Counted from the stretch's first letter, positions 43,701 to 58,700 are shown. The stretch is DNA of 64,000 nucleotides from Saccopteryx bilineata (GCF_036850765.1 NC_089494.1:228550779-228614778); one strand, 5' to 3'. The notes: generated by a model from the sequence alone, not told the origin. Numbers and translations: made by a program.

Positions 43701-46700
43701 TTCCTCAAATGCACCTCATTGTCTAGGTCAGTGAGAAGGAAGGATGGTAACACTGAATGCCTGAATTTTGTCAGATATTATGCTAGTGTTTTAAAATGCA
43801 TATTTGACGTAATTCTGTAAAACAACTCTACAAGGTCGATCTTATTCTTTATTTGTTTTTATAGAAGTTGAAAGAGACTTAAGTAAACCTGCCCTAAGCC
43901 AAACTTTCCCTAAGAGATTGAATCAGGTTTAAAACTTTTTTTTTGTGCCCTGGCGGGTGGCTCAGTGGATAGAGCGTTGGCCAGGCATATGGATGTCCCA
44001 GGTTCAATTCCCGGTCAGGGCACACAGGAGAAGTGACCATCTATCTGCTTCTCTCCCCTTCCTGCTCCTGCTTCTCCACCTCTTCCCCTGTAGCCAGTGG
44101 CTTGATTGGTTCCAGCATCAGCCCCAGGTGTTGAGGATAGCTCAGTTGGTCCAAGAGCATCAGCCTCAGGTACTAAAAATAGCTCAGTTGATTAGAGCAC
44201 TGACCCAGGCAGGGGTTGCTGGGTAGATCCCCATTGGGAGGCATGCAGGAGTCTGTCTCATTATCTCTTCTCCTCTCACTTAAAAACAAACAAACAAACC
44301 AAAAAAATCCCCACTCTTTTTTGCTATTTTTTATTGAGGTATAATATAAAAATTATATTAGTTTCAGGTATACAACATGATGATTTAATATTGTATATAT
44401 AGCAAAATGATCACCCAAGTCTAGGTAACATCCCTCACCATACATAGTTACAAATATTTTTCCTTGTGATGAGAGCTGAAAGTTTTTTACTGTTCAGCAA
44501 CTTTCAAATATGTAACACACTATTATTAACTATAGTTGCCATGTTGTACATTACATTCCTGTGACATTTATTTTATGGGAAAATTTGTACTTTTTGACTT
44601 CTTTCTCCCATCACCCCTACCCCACGCCACTCCTGGCAACCACCAACCTATTATTTGTATCTATGAACTTGGTTTATAAAATATTGTTTTTAATTCCAAG
44701 ACACGTTTCTATTATACCATACCAACTCTCTGACTCATGCTTAGTTGAATGAATGTATAAGTTAACCAATTAAATTATAAATGGTGGGGGCCCTGATTTA
44801 TATAAAAACAAGAGAGAGAGAGACAGACAGACAGACAAACAGACAGACTGGAAGGGAGAGAGATGAGAAGCATCAACTCGTCACTTTAGTTGTTGTTCAT
44901 TGATTGCTTCTCATATGTGCCTGGACCAGAGGCCTCCATCTGAGCCAGTGGCCTCTCTGTTCAAGCCAGCAACCTTGGGCTTCAAGCCAGCATCCTTTCA
45001 GCTCAAGCCAGCAACCTTTGGCCTCAAACCGGCAACCTTGCGATTATTTCGATGAGCCCATGCTCAACCCGGCAATCCCAAACTCAAGCTGCTGATCTCG
45101 GGGTTTCGAACCTGGGACCTCAGCATCCCAGGTCTATGCTCTGTTTACTACACTACCACCTGTCAGGCTCTTGTTAGTTTTTATGTTAGAAGTGGGAATG
45201 TTTTTTTCCTAGACTATAGAGCAATAACTCTGTAGTAACAGAGTAGATCTTATAGATAAGAGACAAATGCAGCAGTGGTTCAATCTAAACACTTATAACC
45301 CCATTTTTGTTAACCTTCATACTGTGAAGTAACCTGATAATGGAGTATATTAAACCATTAACTGGAACTCCAAGTCAAAAATTCTTAAATCATCTCTAAA
45401 TAATGATGACATTTTCTATTCTGTTTTTGGTTTCCAAATACCAGTTCAATATCACTATTAAAAAGACAATAACATTTTCAGAGGGAAGAAAGGTAATTTT
45501 TGTTTTGAGCAGAACTAGAGGTATTACTTTGATTTTAAGTTTCCCCACAAATAGTATTACTGAACTTGGATGGGAACATTAAGTGACTTGGATATTTTGT
45601 GTTGACTTTGAGTCGGAGAGCTAGCACACAAGGGGGTGTGTCATCACAACAGTGTTATGAATGACCTTGCCGTTGGTACTGGCTGTGGGCATCTCTTCCT
45701 CCCCACTTGGACCTCCCTGAAAAAATTGGCTTTTTTTTTTTTTTTTTACTTTTCAAGTAAAAATTGCAAACTGAGTAGAAGAAAGGCCTACCTCTTCTAA
45801 GCATACAGCTTGCTATATTTAACTTTTTTGAGGCTTTCTAAAAATCATCTGGTCTCAGTTACAGGTTTGGAAAACAGAATTAATGAGTAATTTGTGGGGA
45901 GAAATAAAGCAGGGTTCTTTTCTGAAAATGAGGGGATAAGTGTCCACTAAGAAATAATTAAATAATTCAATATGCCATAGACATTTCAGTTATATTTCTT
46001 AATAAAAAATTATGTTTCATAGTTAATAGTTTTCAAAATATTAAAATGCATGTTAAGAAATAAGTTTTTGTTAAAGGTAGAAATGCTTGTTCTATAATTG
46101 TTCATGTATTGCAGCTCTATCATGGTGTTAGTTCAGGAATGTGCAGGCAACCCCAGAATCTTTTTCACATTGAAAAATTTTAAATGGTTTGTGGTCTGTG
46201 TTATAAGAAGACTGAACTCTGGGTCATTGTGGCTTTGGGATCCATAATTTAAATGGAAACTATGGCTCCTTTATTTAAACAAAGCCAAAAACCCTCTGAA
46301 GTTAGCTAAATGGAAAAAGAAGAAATGGAAAGACTAATTACATTTGAGTGACAAGTTTTTAATTAGGTTGATGTTTATTGCCTAAGCAAAAGTCAACAAG
46401 TCCAAAAATTTAACTCCTGGTGAGTTAAACAACCACAACTTTTTATTTTTTTTATTTATTCACCTTTAGAGAGGAGAGAGAGACAGAGAGGGAGAGAGAG
46501 GAGAGAGAGACAGAGAGAGCGAGGGGGGAGGAGCTGGAAGCATCAACTCCCATATGTGCCTTGACCAGGCAAGCCCAGGGTTTCAAACTGGCGACCTCAG
46601 CATTTCCAGGTCGATGCTTTATCCACTGCGCCACCACAGGTCAGGCCGACAACAACCACAGCTTTTATTGGGGTGCTCCTGAATCTTTTTTTTTTAAATA

Positions 46701-49700
46701 TGCTGATTTTAGAGAGAAGGTAAGGGAGAGTGAGAGAGACAGAAACATCAGTCTGTCCCCTGAATGTTCCCTAACCAGGGATCAAAACTGGCAACTTCTG
46801 TGCATCAGAATGATGCTCTAACCAACTGAGCTATCTGGCCAGGGCCGAATTCTATGTAATATAGACCAAATGTGTTGAACAGCACAACAAATACGTCCCA
46901 CAGCTCTGACTACAGCTTCTCTCTTCTAATACTTGCTGGTATTCTTGCCTGAGGGCCCTTTTCCTTTCTTTTACTTTTCTTCCCTTTTACTTTGCCATCT
47001 AATAATAGTATCACTATAGGATAATTGGGGTACCTGGGATCAACAGAGGGTGGTAAGTGTCCTTTTAGCAGATCTGGAAGGAGGATACAGAAAGAACTAA
47101 CAAAGTGATGGTTTTAGCATTAAAAGAAGGTTTTGGGGGAGTCCAAGGAAGGGGAAGTATGAAATCCTGGAAGTCTATTTGGGTAAATGTCCTGAAAGTA
47201 AATCCTTTGAGCCTGTAAATGTGTGTTATAATTTATCCAAAATATATATAAATTGACTACTCTGTACCAGGCACTTGAAGACAAGCTCTTTGCTCTCATG
47301 GAATTTACCCTAATAGGGGAGACAGACAAGAAAACAGATAAACACATGAATATATTATGTCAGCTGGGGATAAGGGATATGAAGCAAATAAAAGAGTAAG
47401 GGAATCAAGAGTGATGAGGGATTTGGGGTGATGAGGATGTCTATGGAGGAGGTAGAAAAAGCCTTTCTGAGGAGACGTCTTTCAAAGACCTTAGTGAAGC
47501 CGAGTCAGGAGCTGGAACATTCCAGCCCAGGGAAACGACTAGTTCAAAGATAAAATATGCCATTAATTTGTGTTTCTCTAATGGCTAATGATGTTGAACA
47601 TCTTTACCTGTACTTATTTTCCACCTGAATATCCTCTTAGATAAAATGTCTCTTCATGCCTTTTGCCCATTTACTAATTAGAATTTTTTTATTGTTGAGT
47701 TTATACAAGCCTTTGTCAGATAAGTGATTTGCAGATATTTTCTTCTAATCTGTAGCTTATCTTTTCATCTTAACAGGGTCTTTGCACAAAATAAAAGTTT
47801 TTTAATTATGATGAAGTTCAATCATCGATTTTTCTTTTTATGAATCGTTTAAGAGCTCTATCTGCCTAGCCCTTGATTATAAAGTTTTTTTCTATGATTT
47901 TCTCTCTGAAAGTTTTATTATTTAATGTTCTACATTTAAGTTGGTGGTTCATTCTCAGTTAATTTCTTTAACAGGTTTAAGACATAAGACATACTGAAGT
48001 CCTTTGTTTCTTTTGCCTATGCATGTGCAATTGCTCCACTTATTTTTCCTCCATTGAATCACTTTAGCACCCTTGACAAAAATCAGTGAAACATATTCCT
48101 TTGGACATGTTACTGGGTTCGATATTCTGTTCCACTGATTTGTATGTCTTCCATGTATTAGTACTATATAGTCTTGACTACTACAGCTATATAATAAGTA
48201 TCAAAGTCAGGTAGACTGATCCTTTCATTTTAACTTCTTTTTCACATTTTTTTTTAAATATAGCTCATTTGCCTTTATATGTAAAATTTAGAACAATCTT
48301 ATCTATGCCCATAAAAAGTATTGCTGGGATTTTGATAAAAATTGCATTACACTTATCAATTTGAAGTAAACTGACATCTTTACTGTGAGTCTTATACCCA
48401 CAAACTAACTTGATATATCTTGATATATGTCTATTTATTTAAATTACTGTTGATTTTTTTTTTTTTTAGTGAAAGAGACAGACAGACAGACAGGGACAGG
48501 CAGGAAGGGAGAGAGATGAGAAGCATCAACTAGTAGTTGTGGCACCTTAGTTGTTCATTGATGGCTTTCTCATATGTGCCTTGACTAGAGGGCTCCAGCT
48601 GAGCCAGTGATGCCTTGCTCAAGCCAGTGATCTTGGACTTCAAGCCAGTGACTGTGGGGTCATGTCTATGATCCCATGCTCAAGCTGGTGAACCTGTGCT
48701 CAAGCCAGATGAGCCCACACTCAAGCCAGCAACCTTGAGGTTTTGAATCTGGGCCCTAAGTGCTCTATCCACTGCACCACCTGGGTCAATGCTCTATCCA
48801 CTGCACCACCACTTGGTCAGGCCATTGTTGATTTTTTAAATCAATGTTTTGTACCTTTCAGCATATATATCCTGTACATGTTTTGTTAAATTTATACATT
48901 TAGTATTTCATTTTTGTGTGATTATAAATGTTACTGTAATTTTATTTTATTTTTTAAGAAGAATTTATTTATTGATTTTTAGGGAGAGAGAGAGAAGTGG
49001 ATAGGGAGGAGCAGGAAGCATCAACTTATAGTTGATTCTTGCATGTTCCTTGACTGGGCAAACCTGGGGTTTTGAACGAGCGACCTCAGCATTCCAGGTT
49101 GATGCTTTATCCACTTTGCCACCACAGGTCAGGCTCTCATTTTCATTATCTATGTCCACATGTTCATTGACAGTGTATAGAAATACAATTGATTTTTGTA
49201 TGTTTATTTTGTATACTGCAACATTGCTGAATTACTTACTTGTTTTAGGATTTTGCTTGTTAGATTCCTTGGACTTTTTTAGGAAGATAATTATGACATG
49301 TAAAAATAGCGTCAGTTTTATTTATTTACTTATGACCTGTATGTCTTTTACTTCCATTTTAGTTATTGCCCTGGCTAGAACTTCCAGTATTATATTGAAT
49401 GAGAATGGTAAGAACAGATATCCTAGCTTTATTCACAGTCTTAGGGGGAAGACATTCAGTCTTTTGCTATTAAGTATAATGCGAGCTGTAGATTTATTTT
49501 TTAATAAGCTTTTTATTTATTAAATTTTTTAAATTCACTGATTTGGAGATAGAGGAATAAGAAAGAGAGAGAGAGGAAAACATTGATTTATTGTTCCACT
49601 TACTTATGCATTCATTGGTTGATCCTTCTATGTGCCCTGACCGCTGTATCAGGACAATGCTGTAACCAAATGAAATACCGGCCAGGGCTAAGATGCTTTT

Positions 49701-52700
49701 TATTTATTAAGGAATTGTCCCTCTAGTTCTGTTTCTCTAAGAGTTTTTTTTTTTTTATCATAAATGGGTGTTACATTTTGTTAAAGCCTTTTCTGCATCA
49801 ATGGATATGATCATGTGATTTTAAAAATAATTTTACCTTGTTAACATGGTAGATTACAGTGATGGATTTTTAAATATTAAACCAGCATTGTATTTCTGAG
49901 TAAACTCCACTTGGTTATGTGTACAATTTGTATTGTTAAATTCTATTTGCTAATATTTTATGTATTGTGTTCTATTTGCTAATATTTTGTTAAAGATTTT
50001 TGCATCCATATTCATGAAGGATTCTAGTTTGTAGTTTTCTTATTTTGTGTGCTGTCTTTCGTTTTTTGTGTCATGGTAATACTAGTTTCATAAAATGGAT
50101 TGAGAAGTAGTCTCTCCTCTTATTATCTGGAAAAGGATGTATATAAATTGTATTAATTTTTCTTAAATCTGGTAGAATTCTGTAGTGAAACCACCTGAAA
50201 CTGGAGATTTTTATTTGGGATGTTTTATTTACTTATTTGTGTATTTATTTATTTATGTATTTATTTATTATTTTTTTAGCAAGGGAGAGAGAGAGACAGC
50301 CAGAGAGTCGGACAGGAAGAGCGAGAGATGAGAAGCATTAACTTGTAGTTGGGTCACTTTAGATGTTCATTGATTGGTTTCTCATATGCGCATTGATGGG
50401 GGGGGTGCTCCAGCCAAGCCAGTGACCCGTGACCCCTTTTCCAAGCCAGTGACGTTGAGCTCAAGCCAGAGACCATGGGGTCATGTCTATGATCCCATGC
50501 TCAAGCTGGTGAGCCTGCATTCAAGTCGGCGACCGTGAGGTTTGGAACCTGGGTCCTCCGCATCTCAGTAGATGTTCTATCCATTGTGCTGCCACCTAGT
50601 CAGGCTCTATTTGGGGTGTTTTAAATTATAAATTTAACTTCCTAATGTTGATACTTTTTTTGTGTGTTTTTTTTTTCAGTCTTGCTAGAAGTTTGTCAAT
50701 TTATTGATTATTTTTCCTTAGGAAACAGTTTTATGTTTCAATGATTTTTTTTGTATTTTTTGTTTATAATTTCATTGATTTCTGCTTTTATCTTTATTCC
50801 TTCCTTCCTTCTGCTTTTTTTTAGTTTATTGTGCTCTTCTTTTTCTAGGTTGTTTAGGTGTGAGCTCACACTGTTGGCTTGAAATTTTTTCCTTTTATAA
50901 AGATATTAAATGTTTGCATTTAGTACTATAAAATTTTCTCTCAGCACTACTTTAGGTATATTTTACAGGTTTGATATGTTGCACTTTTATTTTGATTTTT
51001 AAAATTTATTTTATGATCTTCACTGAGACTTTTTGTTTGATGCATTATTTAGAAGTGTGTTGTTTAGTTTTCAAATGGAGATTTTTCATGTTATATTTCT
51101 GTTACTTATTTTTTAGTTTGTTTCCATTGTCATTAGGAAATACACTCCATATGATTTCAATTACTTTAAATTTGTTGAGGTTTTTTTTTTTATGGCCCAG
51201 AATATGGTCTATCTTGATATGTGTTCCACAGGCACTTGAAAAGAATGTGTATAATGCTTTTGTTGGGTCGAGTGTTCTATAAGTGTTGATTATATCCTGT
51301 CAGTTGATGGTGTTGTTGAGTTCTTATGTATTCTTGTTGATTTGGCCTAGTATTCTATCAAATATTGGGATAAGGGTGATGAAATCTCTAATTATAATTG
51401 TGAATTTGTCTTTTTTTCCTTTCAGTTCTATCAGATTTTTCTTCTCATATTTATTAGCTCTGTTGTTAAGTGCATATGCTGCTATAGCCCCATGAACACT
51501 ATTGAGCATCTACTAGCCCTTGGGTGTGTATAAACAAACTAAATGACTGGGCTGACTCTTTTTTTTTATTATAATTTTATTTTTTTAATGGGGTGACATC
51601 AATAAATCAGGATACATATATTCAAAGATAACATGTCCAGGTTATCTTGTTGTTCAATTATGTTGCATACCCATCACCCAAAGTCAGATTGTCCTCTGTC
51701 ACCTTCTATCTAGTTTTCTTTGTGCCCCTCCCCCTCCCCTTTCCCTTTCCCTCTCCCCCCTCCCCCCGTAACCACCACACTCTCATCAATGTCTCTTAGT
51801 CTCACTTTTGGTGAATTTAGAATTTCCTTTAATTCCCATCCCCTTAGCCCCTAACCTCTACCCTTTGGCAGCTATCAGCTTATTCTTTATACCTCTGGAT
51901 CTGTTTCTGTTTGTTTGTTTCTTTTGTCCCTGACAAAACTGATAGCAAGACCCCATATCTTCTAGGAATGACAAGATACTTTCTCTTTCTTGTCTTGTTG
52001 CATGTGGTGTTGAATAGGAGTGGTGATGGTGTCTATCCTTGTCTTATTTCCGAGTTTAAAGGGAATATTTCTAATGTTTTCCCACTTAGAATTATGTTCA
52101 TTGTAATCTTTATCAGGTTAAGGAAGTTTCTCTTCTGTTCCTAATTTACCAAGGATTGATTTATTTTATTGTTTTTTTGAAATCATAGTGGGTGTTGAAA
52201 TCTGTCCAGTGTCTTTTCTGACTCTATTAAGATCATATGGTTTCTTTCTTCTCATCTGTTAATGTGGTGAATTGCATCGATAGATACTCAAATACTGAAT
52301 CATTCTAGTATACTTTGCATAAACTCAGCTTCATCATGGTTTACTATTTTCTCCTAGGCTTTTTATGACCTTGGTGTTTCTTTCTCTAGTTCGTTCAGGA
52401 TTGATTTGGGGGAGAATTAGCAGTTATGTAGCTATAGTTTTCTGAATGGAACTGGACTAGCTTAAACAATAATACTCTTGATATATAGTTTTGATACTGA
52501 AGTGTTACTGTTTGTTATGCTCTCTGAACCTCAGTCTCCTCAACTGACAATGTGGGTTATAGCAATGCTGCCGCTTAGGAGTGTGAGACTCAAATGAGGT
52601 AGAGATGAGTCCATTGCCTTGTACAGTGCCTTCAGAACACTACAATTATAAACTAGCCTATGCTAAGCCTGCTTAGCCTGCTTACCCTGCCTTGCTCTCA

Positions 52701-55700
52701 TTCTTATGAAAACCACAATAAAGACTCATGCCCACGTTTTCCCCTCACTTCCTCTGCCTCCTGACCAACCCTGGTTCTTCCTCATGATGCCCTGTGTGGT
52801 GAGCCAGGCCTCCTCCTTTTTAGGGACCTGTGAGTATAAAAACTACTCTCTTTGAGACAGTCATTTTCATTTGTGCGTGTCTTACCATACCCGCACAACA
52901 AATCCCAGATACAGTTCAAAACAGGATTGATGCCATGTGTCAGGATGCAGTGTGCTTCCAGGCCAGGCGGGGGAGTGTGAAGCAGTTGTTTGGGAAGTTC
53001 CTTACTATGATACTGTTCTCTATGCAGGACATTCTAGATGTGTACTAGTTTTCCCTTCATTTGGGGTTTTTGAGTTCCTGTCTTTTTTACTGATAGGGTA
53101 ATTTTGCCTGCAAAAATTTAGAAGAAAACATAAAGATTCTTTTTTTACTCTATTCCTTAGGTCTGGAGCCTCAAGAAGTGGTTCCCAGATTTTTGGGTTT
53201 CATGGAGCATAGAAATGAAACAACAACATAAAGCTCCCTTCTTTTATTAGTCCACTGAGATCCTTTTGCCACATGGCACACTCAGAAGAGTAATTATCTT
53301 ACAACATTGAAAATACTTTACATTGATTAATATAGCTTTATGAGAAACTCTACCTCATCCTCATGATAAACAAAAATAGTGTTTGCTGTGCAAATGCAAC
53401 TTCAAAATAAATTCTTTTTTCTACCCCCCCAGATTACAATCCTTAAATCTCCTCTTAATGAATTAACTATTGTATATTATTCTCTCCTCAGAGTTGTATC
53501 CCCAAAAACACTTCACACTGTTTTTACACATTTTTAAGGTACCAAAGGAGATGATACAAAATACCTTAGCAAAATAGTTAGGCATTAAGATGGTCAATAA
53601 CGGGAACATCATAAATTTATATTTTACCTGATCCAAAACCAACCAAAAACTAGTGAAGAATAAAACAAGACTGTAATCCTTCTGACAAATCAAGTTTTCC
53701 CAACTTAGTATCTTTGGAACTTCACACATATTGTGAGTATAGATATACTGATGTCAGTCACCCATGGTGAACAGAGTGAAGAGACTCTAGAATCACTAGG
53801 AATAATACATTATGATGATTTTGAAATGACCCTTCTTCATGGAGCAGAATGACAGAAGGGTAAAATGAACAGATGAGTTTGCTTCTAAGAACTTCTATAA
53901 AACTGTCTCTAACTCTTTATCTTCAACTTTTTTGACACATGAACTAATCCTTAACTTTCCAAGTCTTGAATGCAAGCCAAAACACACAGATGTAATCCAG
54001 GCTAGAGTAGAGTTTCCTGGTGAATCAAGTGCTGGCCTTTGGAATGGGTCATGGAAGTAACTTACAGGAACTCAAAATTTATCCTTCAGCATTAAAAAAA
54101 TGTGCACAGAGGGATGTTTGTTTGGTTTTTCAGAAATCTAACGGTGTTAGTGATTTAAAGTCCTCATATTGAGGTATGGAGTTAATCTGTTTTATGCATT
54201 AGGAGTCCATATGAAAAAGTCTCTCCTATGCCTTATTGTTTGCTGGGAGGAAATTATTAATGTTTGTGTTCATTTTGGTGTTATTATTAATGAGCTAGCA
54301 GAAAGAAGGAATAAGAAGATAGTTGTCTGCACTGTGATGAAGTTTAATTACTCTCAATTATTTTATATCATGGCTAACAGCTTGTATGTTAGGTTTTGGT
54401 TCATTTTAAAGAGATTTCATGGGTCAGTTGCAGTGCTAAATGAGGGTACATTAAAGGAAGAAATGATAAACTAGATCATTCCTTGGAAAGAGATGAAACT
54501 GATTATATATCAGTAGGAAATTGTTCTCTTATTAATTTGAACATGATAAAGCTTGTGTGCAATTGTTTATCCTGGAATTAATGTTTTAGCCTGGATTTTT
54601 ATTTAGTTTTTTTTTTTTAACACATGGTCATGATTTCTTCACTGTTAAAGACACTCTAATACCTTTATAATCCAGACTAGTCACACAGATATATTTTCTG
54701 GTAGCTATAGATTGATACAAAAGGATCATGCATTTTTGAAAGGACATTTTTTTTTTTTTTTTTTTTTTTTTTACAGAGACAGAGAAAGAATCAGAGAAAG
54801 GGGTAGATAGGGACAGACAGACAGGCATGAAGAGAGATGAGAAGCATCAATCATTATTTTTTTGTTGCAACACCTTAGTTCATTGATTGCTTTCTCACAT
54901 ATGCCTTGACCGTGGGGCTACAGCAGACTGAGTAACCCCTTGCTGGAGCCAGCGACCTTGGATCCAAGCTGGTGAGCTTTGCTCAAACCAGATGAGCCTG
55001 TGCTCAAGCTGGTGACCTCAGGGTCTCAAACCTGGGTCTTCCGCATCCCAGTCTGATGCTCTATCCCAGGGGTCCCCAAACTACCGCCCGCGGGCTGCAT
55101 GCAGCCCCCTGAGGCCATTTATTCAGCCCCCATCGCACTTCTGGAAGGGGCACCTCTTTCATTGGTGGTCAGTGAAAGGAGCACAGGACGCATCCTGTGC
55201 TCCTGGAGTACTGTATGTGGCGGGCTCGCTCATGTACAGTACTACTTCCGGTGATGCAGGACACACGCGTCACGGCTCCGGAAGCGCGTCATATCACTTG
55301 TTACGGCTAGCAGTGACAAATATGGAACTGGACATTGACCATCTCATTAGCCAAAAGTAGGCCCGTAGTTCCCATTGAAATACTGGTCAGTTTGTTGATT
55401 TAAATTTACTTGTTCTTTATTTTAAATATTGTATTTGTTCCCGTTTTGATTTTTACTTTAAAATAAGATATGTGCAGTGTGCATAGGGACTTGTTCATAG
55501 TTTTTTTTATAGTACGGCCATCCAATGGTCTGAGGGACAGTGAACTGGCCCCCTGTGTAAAAAAATTTGGGGACCCTGCTCTATCCACTGTGCCACCGCC
55601 TGGTCAGGCTGGAGGGACATTTAATACCAAATCAAAAGTATATGATATACAATATTATTATGCTAATCATTTAGAACAGATAATACATTTATTCATGATT

Positions 55701-58700
55701 TCAACATGACTGCTTTTCCCCAGTAGAACAATACAAATTAAATTTATGTGGTGTGCCCTGACCTGCGGTTGCACAGTGGATAAAGCGTCGACCTGGAACG
55801 CCAACATCATCAATTCAAAGTCCTGGGCTTGCCTGGTCAAGGCACATATGGGAGTTGATGCTTCCTGCTCCTCTCCCCTCTTTTCTCTTCTTTCTCTCTT
55901 GTTCTCTTCTCTTTAAAATGAATAAATAAAATCTTTTAAAAAGTAAGAAAAACAACCATAATTTTAAAAAAATTATGTGGTGCTTTGTTCTTGTTGAACA
56001 AATCAATGAAAATCACTTTGCTATCATCTAAGAGATATACAATATTGATGAAACTTGAGGGGTAGACACCAGTGACTTGATCAAAGCACAACTTGTGTCA
56101 GGGTCCATGTTTTTTCTGTTCTACTCTGATTCTTCCCTGAAATGTACTCAATGTAATATTCTAGTTTGAAGATTTTTGAAGCAATCTTATCCTTTTCCAC
56201 AGTGTATTTCATAGTTATAGGAACAGTCTTTTTTTTCCTTTCTTTATTTTTTTAGAGAGGAGCGAGTGAGAGAGAGAGAGAAAGAAAGAGAAAAGAGGTG
56301 GGGGAGGAGCTGGAAGCATCAACTCTCATCCGTATGTGCCTTGACCAGACAAGTGCAGGGTTTCAAAACGGCAACCTCAGCCTTCCAGGTCGATGCTTTA
56401 TCCACTGCGCCTCCACAGGTCAGGTGGAGACAGTCTTTAACAAATGTGCAGTGGATGCAGAAACTCATTAAAACAATCTCCTCCTTTCAGTTGTTGAACC
56501 AAGAGAGTTGGTTTCTGTTGATGTGATGATTTTTTGGAACTGCACATAGCTTCTGTGCAGTTCTTGTTTTCTAGTCATTACTGTAGTATAGTGGCTTTTT
56601 CACCAAAACTTTATGACCTTGAACAAGGTATTTGATTTCTCATAGTCACAGTTTTCTTCTCTGTAAAAGAGAAGGACACTGGAAAATTTGTTAGGAAACT
56701 TTGATTGTAAGTTTTCTTTTATGGTTTCTGTGTGCTGTGTTCAGAAAATAAACTCCAGAACATGAATTATATGAGGCAGTGATTTTATGTTTGTTTAATT
56801 CACTGCTGTTTCCCCAGCACATGAACAGGGTCTGGTGTATAGTGGGCACTCACTCATATTTGTTGAATAAATGAACAAAAGCACAACATAAGAACCTCCA
56901 ATGTGATGAAATAGATGGATTAGATCCTCATAGTTTTGTAATATTTAAAAATTAAATTTTATCTGCACACTTTGAAAGGATTATAGGTTTGTTTGTTTTT
57001 AAAGGATTATAGTTTTAAAGTCCATTTAAAGACTGATTATTTATACATATATTTATTCAGCTGTGCAAGTAATAGTGAATCTGATTCTAACCCTCCTGTG
57101 ATAAAATTCCTTAGTGGCTCTCCTTGCCCGTGGGGTAAAGGCTAAAAATTTTAACTTATTTTAGAAAGCCTTCTGAGATCTGCTCCATGCTTATTTTTTT
57201 CAGCTTCATCTTCTACATCTCCTTCTCCTCTTCTCCCTGCTCCCTGTTTCCCTTCCCCCCCTCGTGCTGACACTCTTGGCTACAGCCACACTAAACTTCT
57301 TTCAGGTTCTCAGTGTCCTGCTCCCTACCTTTTGGTCATCCTAAGTGTTGCTCTTTCCTCCTCCCCATCTCCCCCTTTGTCTTTGCTTCCACAGACAGCA
57401 CCCTTTATTTCCTATATCAGCTCATAGTGCATTATCTTGTAGTTATCGGTTTAGTGCCTGCTTTCTCCAGCTAGGCTTCGAAGCTTGCTGAGAGAAGATC
57501 TATCTCTGACTTGTTCACCCTTATACACTGTTACACTCACAGTGTCTGGCACAGTCCACGGGCACATGGGGCATTGGTGGCCTGAGTGCACTGCCACCAT
57601 GGTGCCAGGATGCAGATATTACGATAAAGCCAAAAAGCTTCTATCTTTAATACCCTGTGATTTCACTCCAAAGTCATTAAAGTAAACTTTATTTAATGAT
57701 ATATCATTTGATTTAGTGACAAACATTATAAATAAAATAAAATAAAACAGAGCAGGTGGGATTGGGAATAGGAAGTGCCAAATTAGCTCAAGTGGTCAGG
57801 AAGAAAGCCTTGAGCTTCACCTAGTATAGAACTGGCATTTGGTTGGTGCCCGATAAACATTTGTTGAATAAATGAGACTTAGTCAACTAACATCTGGAGG
57901 AAGAGGGTTCTAGGCAAAGAGAATAGCAAGTACAAAGGCCCTGAGTTGAAAACACAGCTGACCTATTGAGGAGGTTGACATCAGGCCACTGTGGCTGAGG
58001 CCTAATGGATGAAGCTAACCAAGGTGAGAGAGAAAGTTATAGATTTAGGACTGCACCAAAGCCTGTTGGCCAAAATATGAGAACTTCAATTTTACTGTAG
58101 TTTTAGTAGGAAACATGGGATAGTTTTGGATAGAGGAATAATATAATCTGATAACTTTAGGAAGTCACTCTAGTTTAAGCCATCATTAATTCTCGCTTGG
58201 ACCATACAGTAGTCCTTACCCAGTCCTTATATCCATTATCTACAATGAGGCCACAGTGATTTTTTTATTACACACCTGATCAGGTCAGTTTGTTGCAAAA
58301 GACCTTTTACTTGACCTTGGGAAAAAGTCTGTAATCACTAATGTGGGTTATCAGACCTTGCATGATTTGATACGAGCTGAGGGCTGTGTTATACTAGATC
58401 AGTGGTTTTCAAACATTTTGAAGTTGGGGTGCATTTAAAATCCTACAAATAATTGTAGGCACACTATATACAAATTTCTGAGAAATATGTTATAATAATT
58501 CAAATACTAAAGAAAAAATATAAAGTCTAAGCATGCTTTTATGGTAATTAAACAAAATAAATACAACAAAATTAAATTTATTCTGACACTAAAAAACACT
58601 TTTATGTTACATTTTTTGAGTTATGCTTTTAAGAATTTGTAAAAAAGAGGGGTTAAAATATAAAGAAACGACAAAAGTTATCTTTTTATATATATAGATA

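Larger units (their letters stand above)
47560..51560 (-). repeat. Long L1 relic (ORF2 region), antisense, carrying four SINEs
   Basis: Antisense L1 ORF2 text runs in order from 'ctaatggctaatgatgttga' (47579) through 'ttgcccatttactaattaga', 'tttctgcatcaatggatatg' (49789) and 'ttgtatttctgagtaaactc' to 'gatatgtgttccacaggcac' (51217). SINEs at 48452, 48955, 49510 and 50245 interrupt it. Many stops; inactive. Open frames reported here are by-products. Confidence 0.88.

Noticed and set aside
44960..45090. CRISPR-like or tandem array
   Set aside because: The short near-repeats are internal units of a type C SINE without regular spacers, in a vertebrate nuclear genome.
49032..49523. 163-codon plus-strand open frame
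   Set aside because: It covers an antisense SINE and L1 DNA read on the wrong strand.
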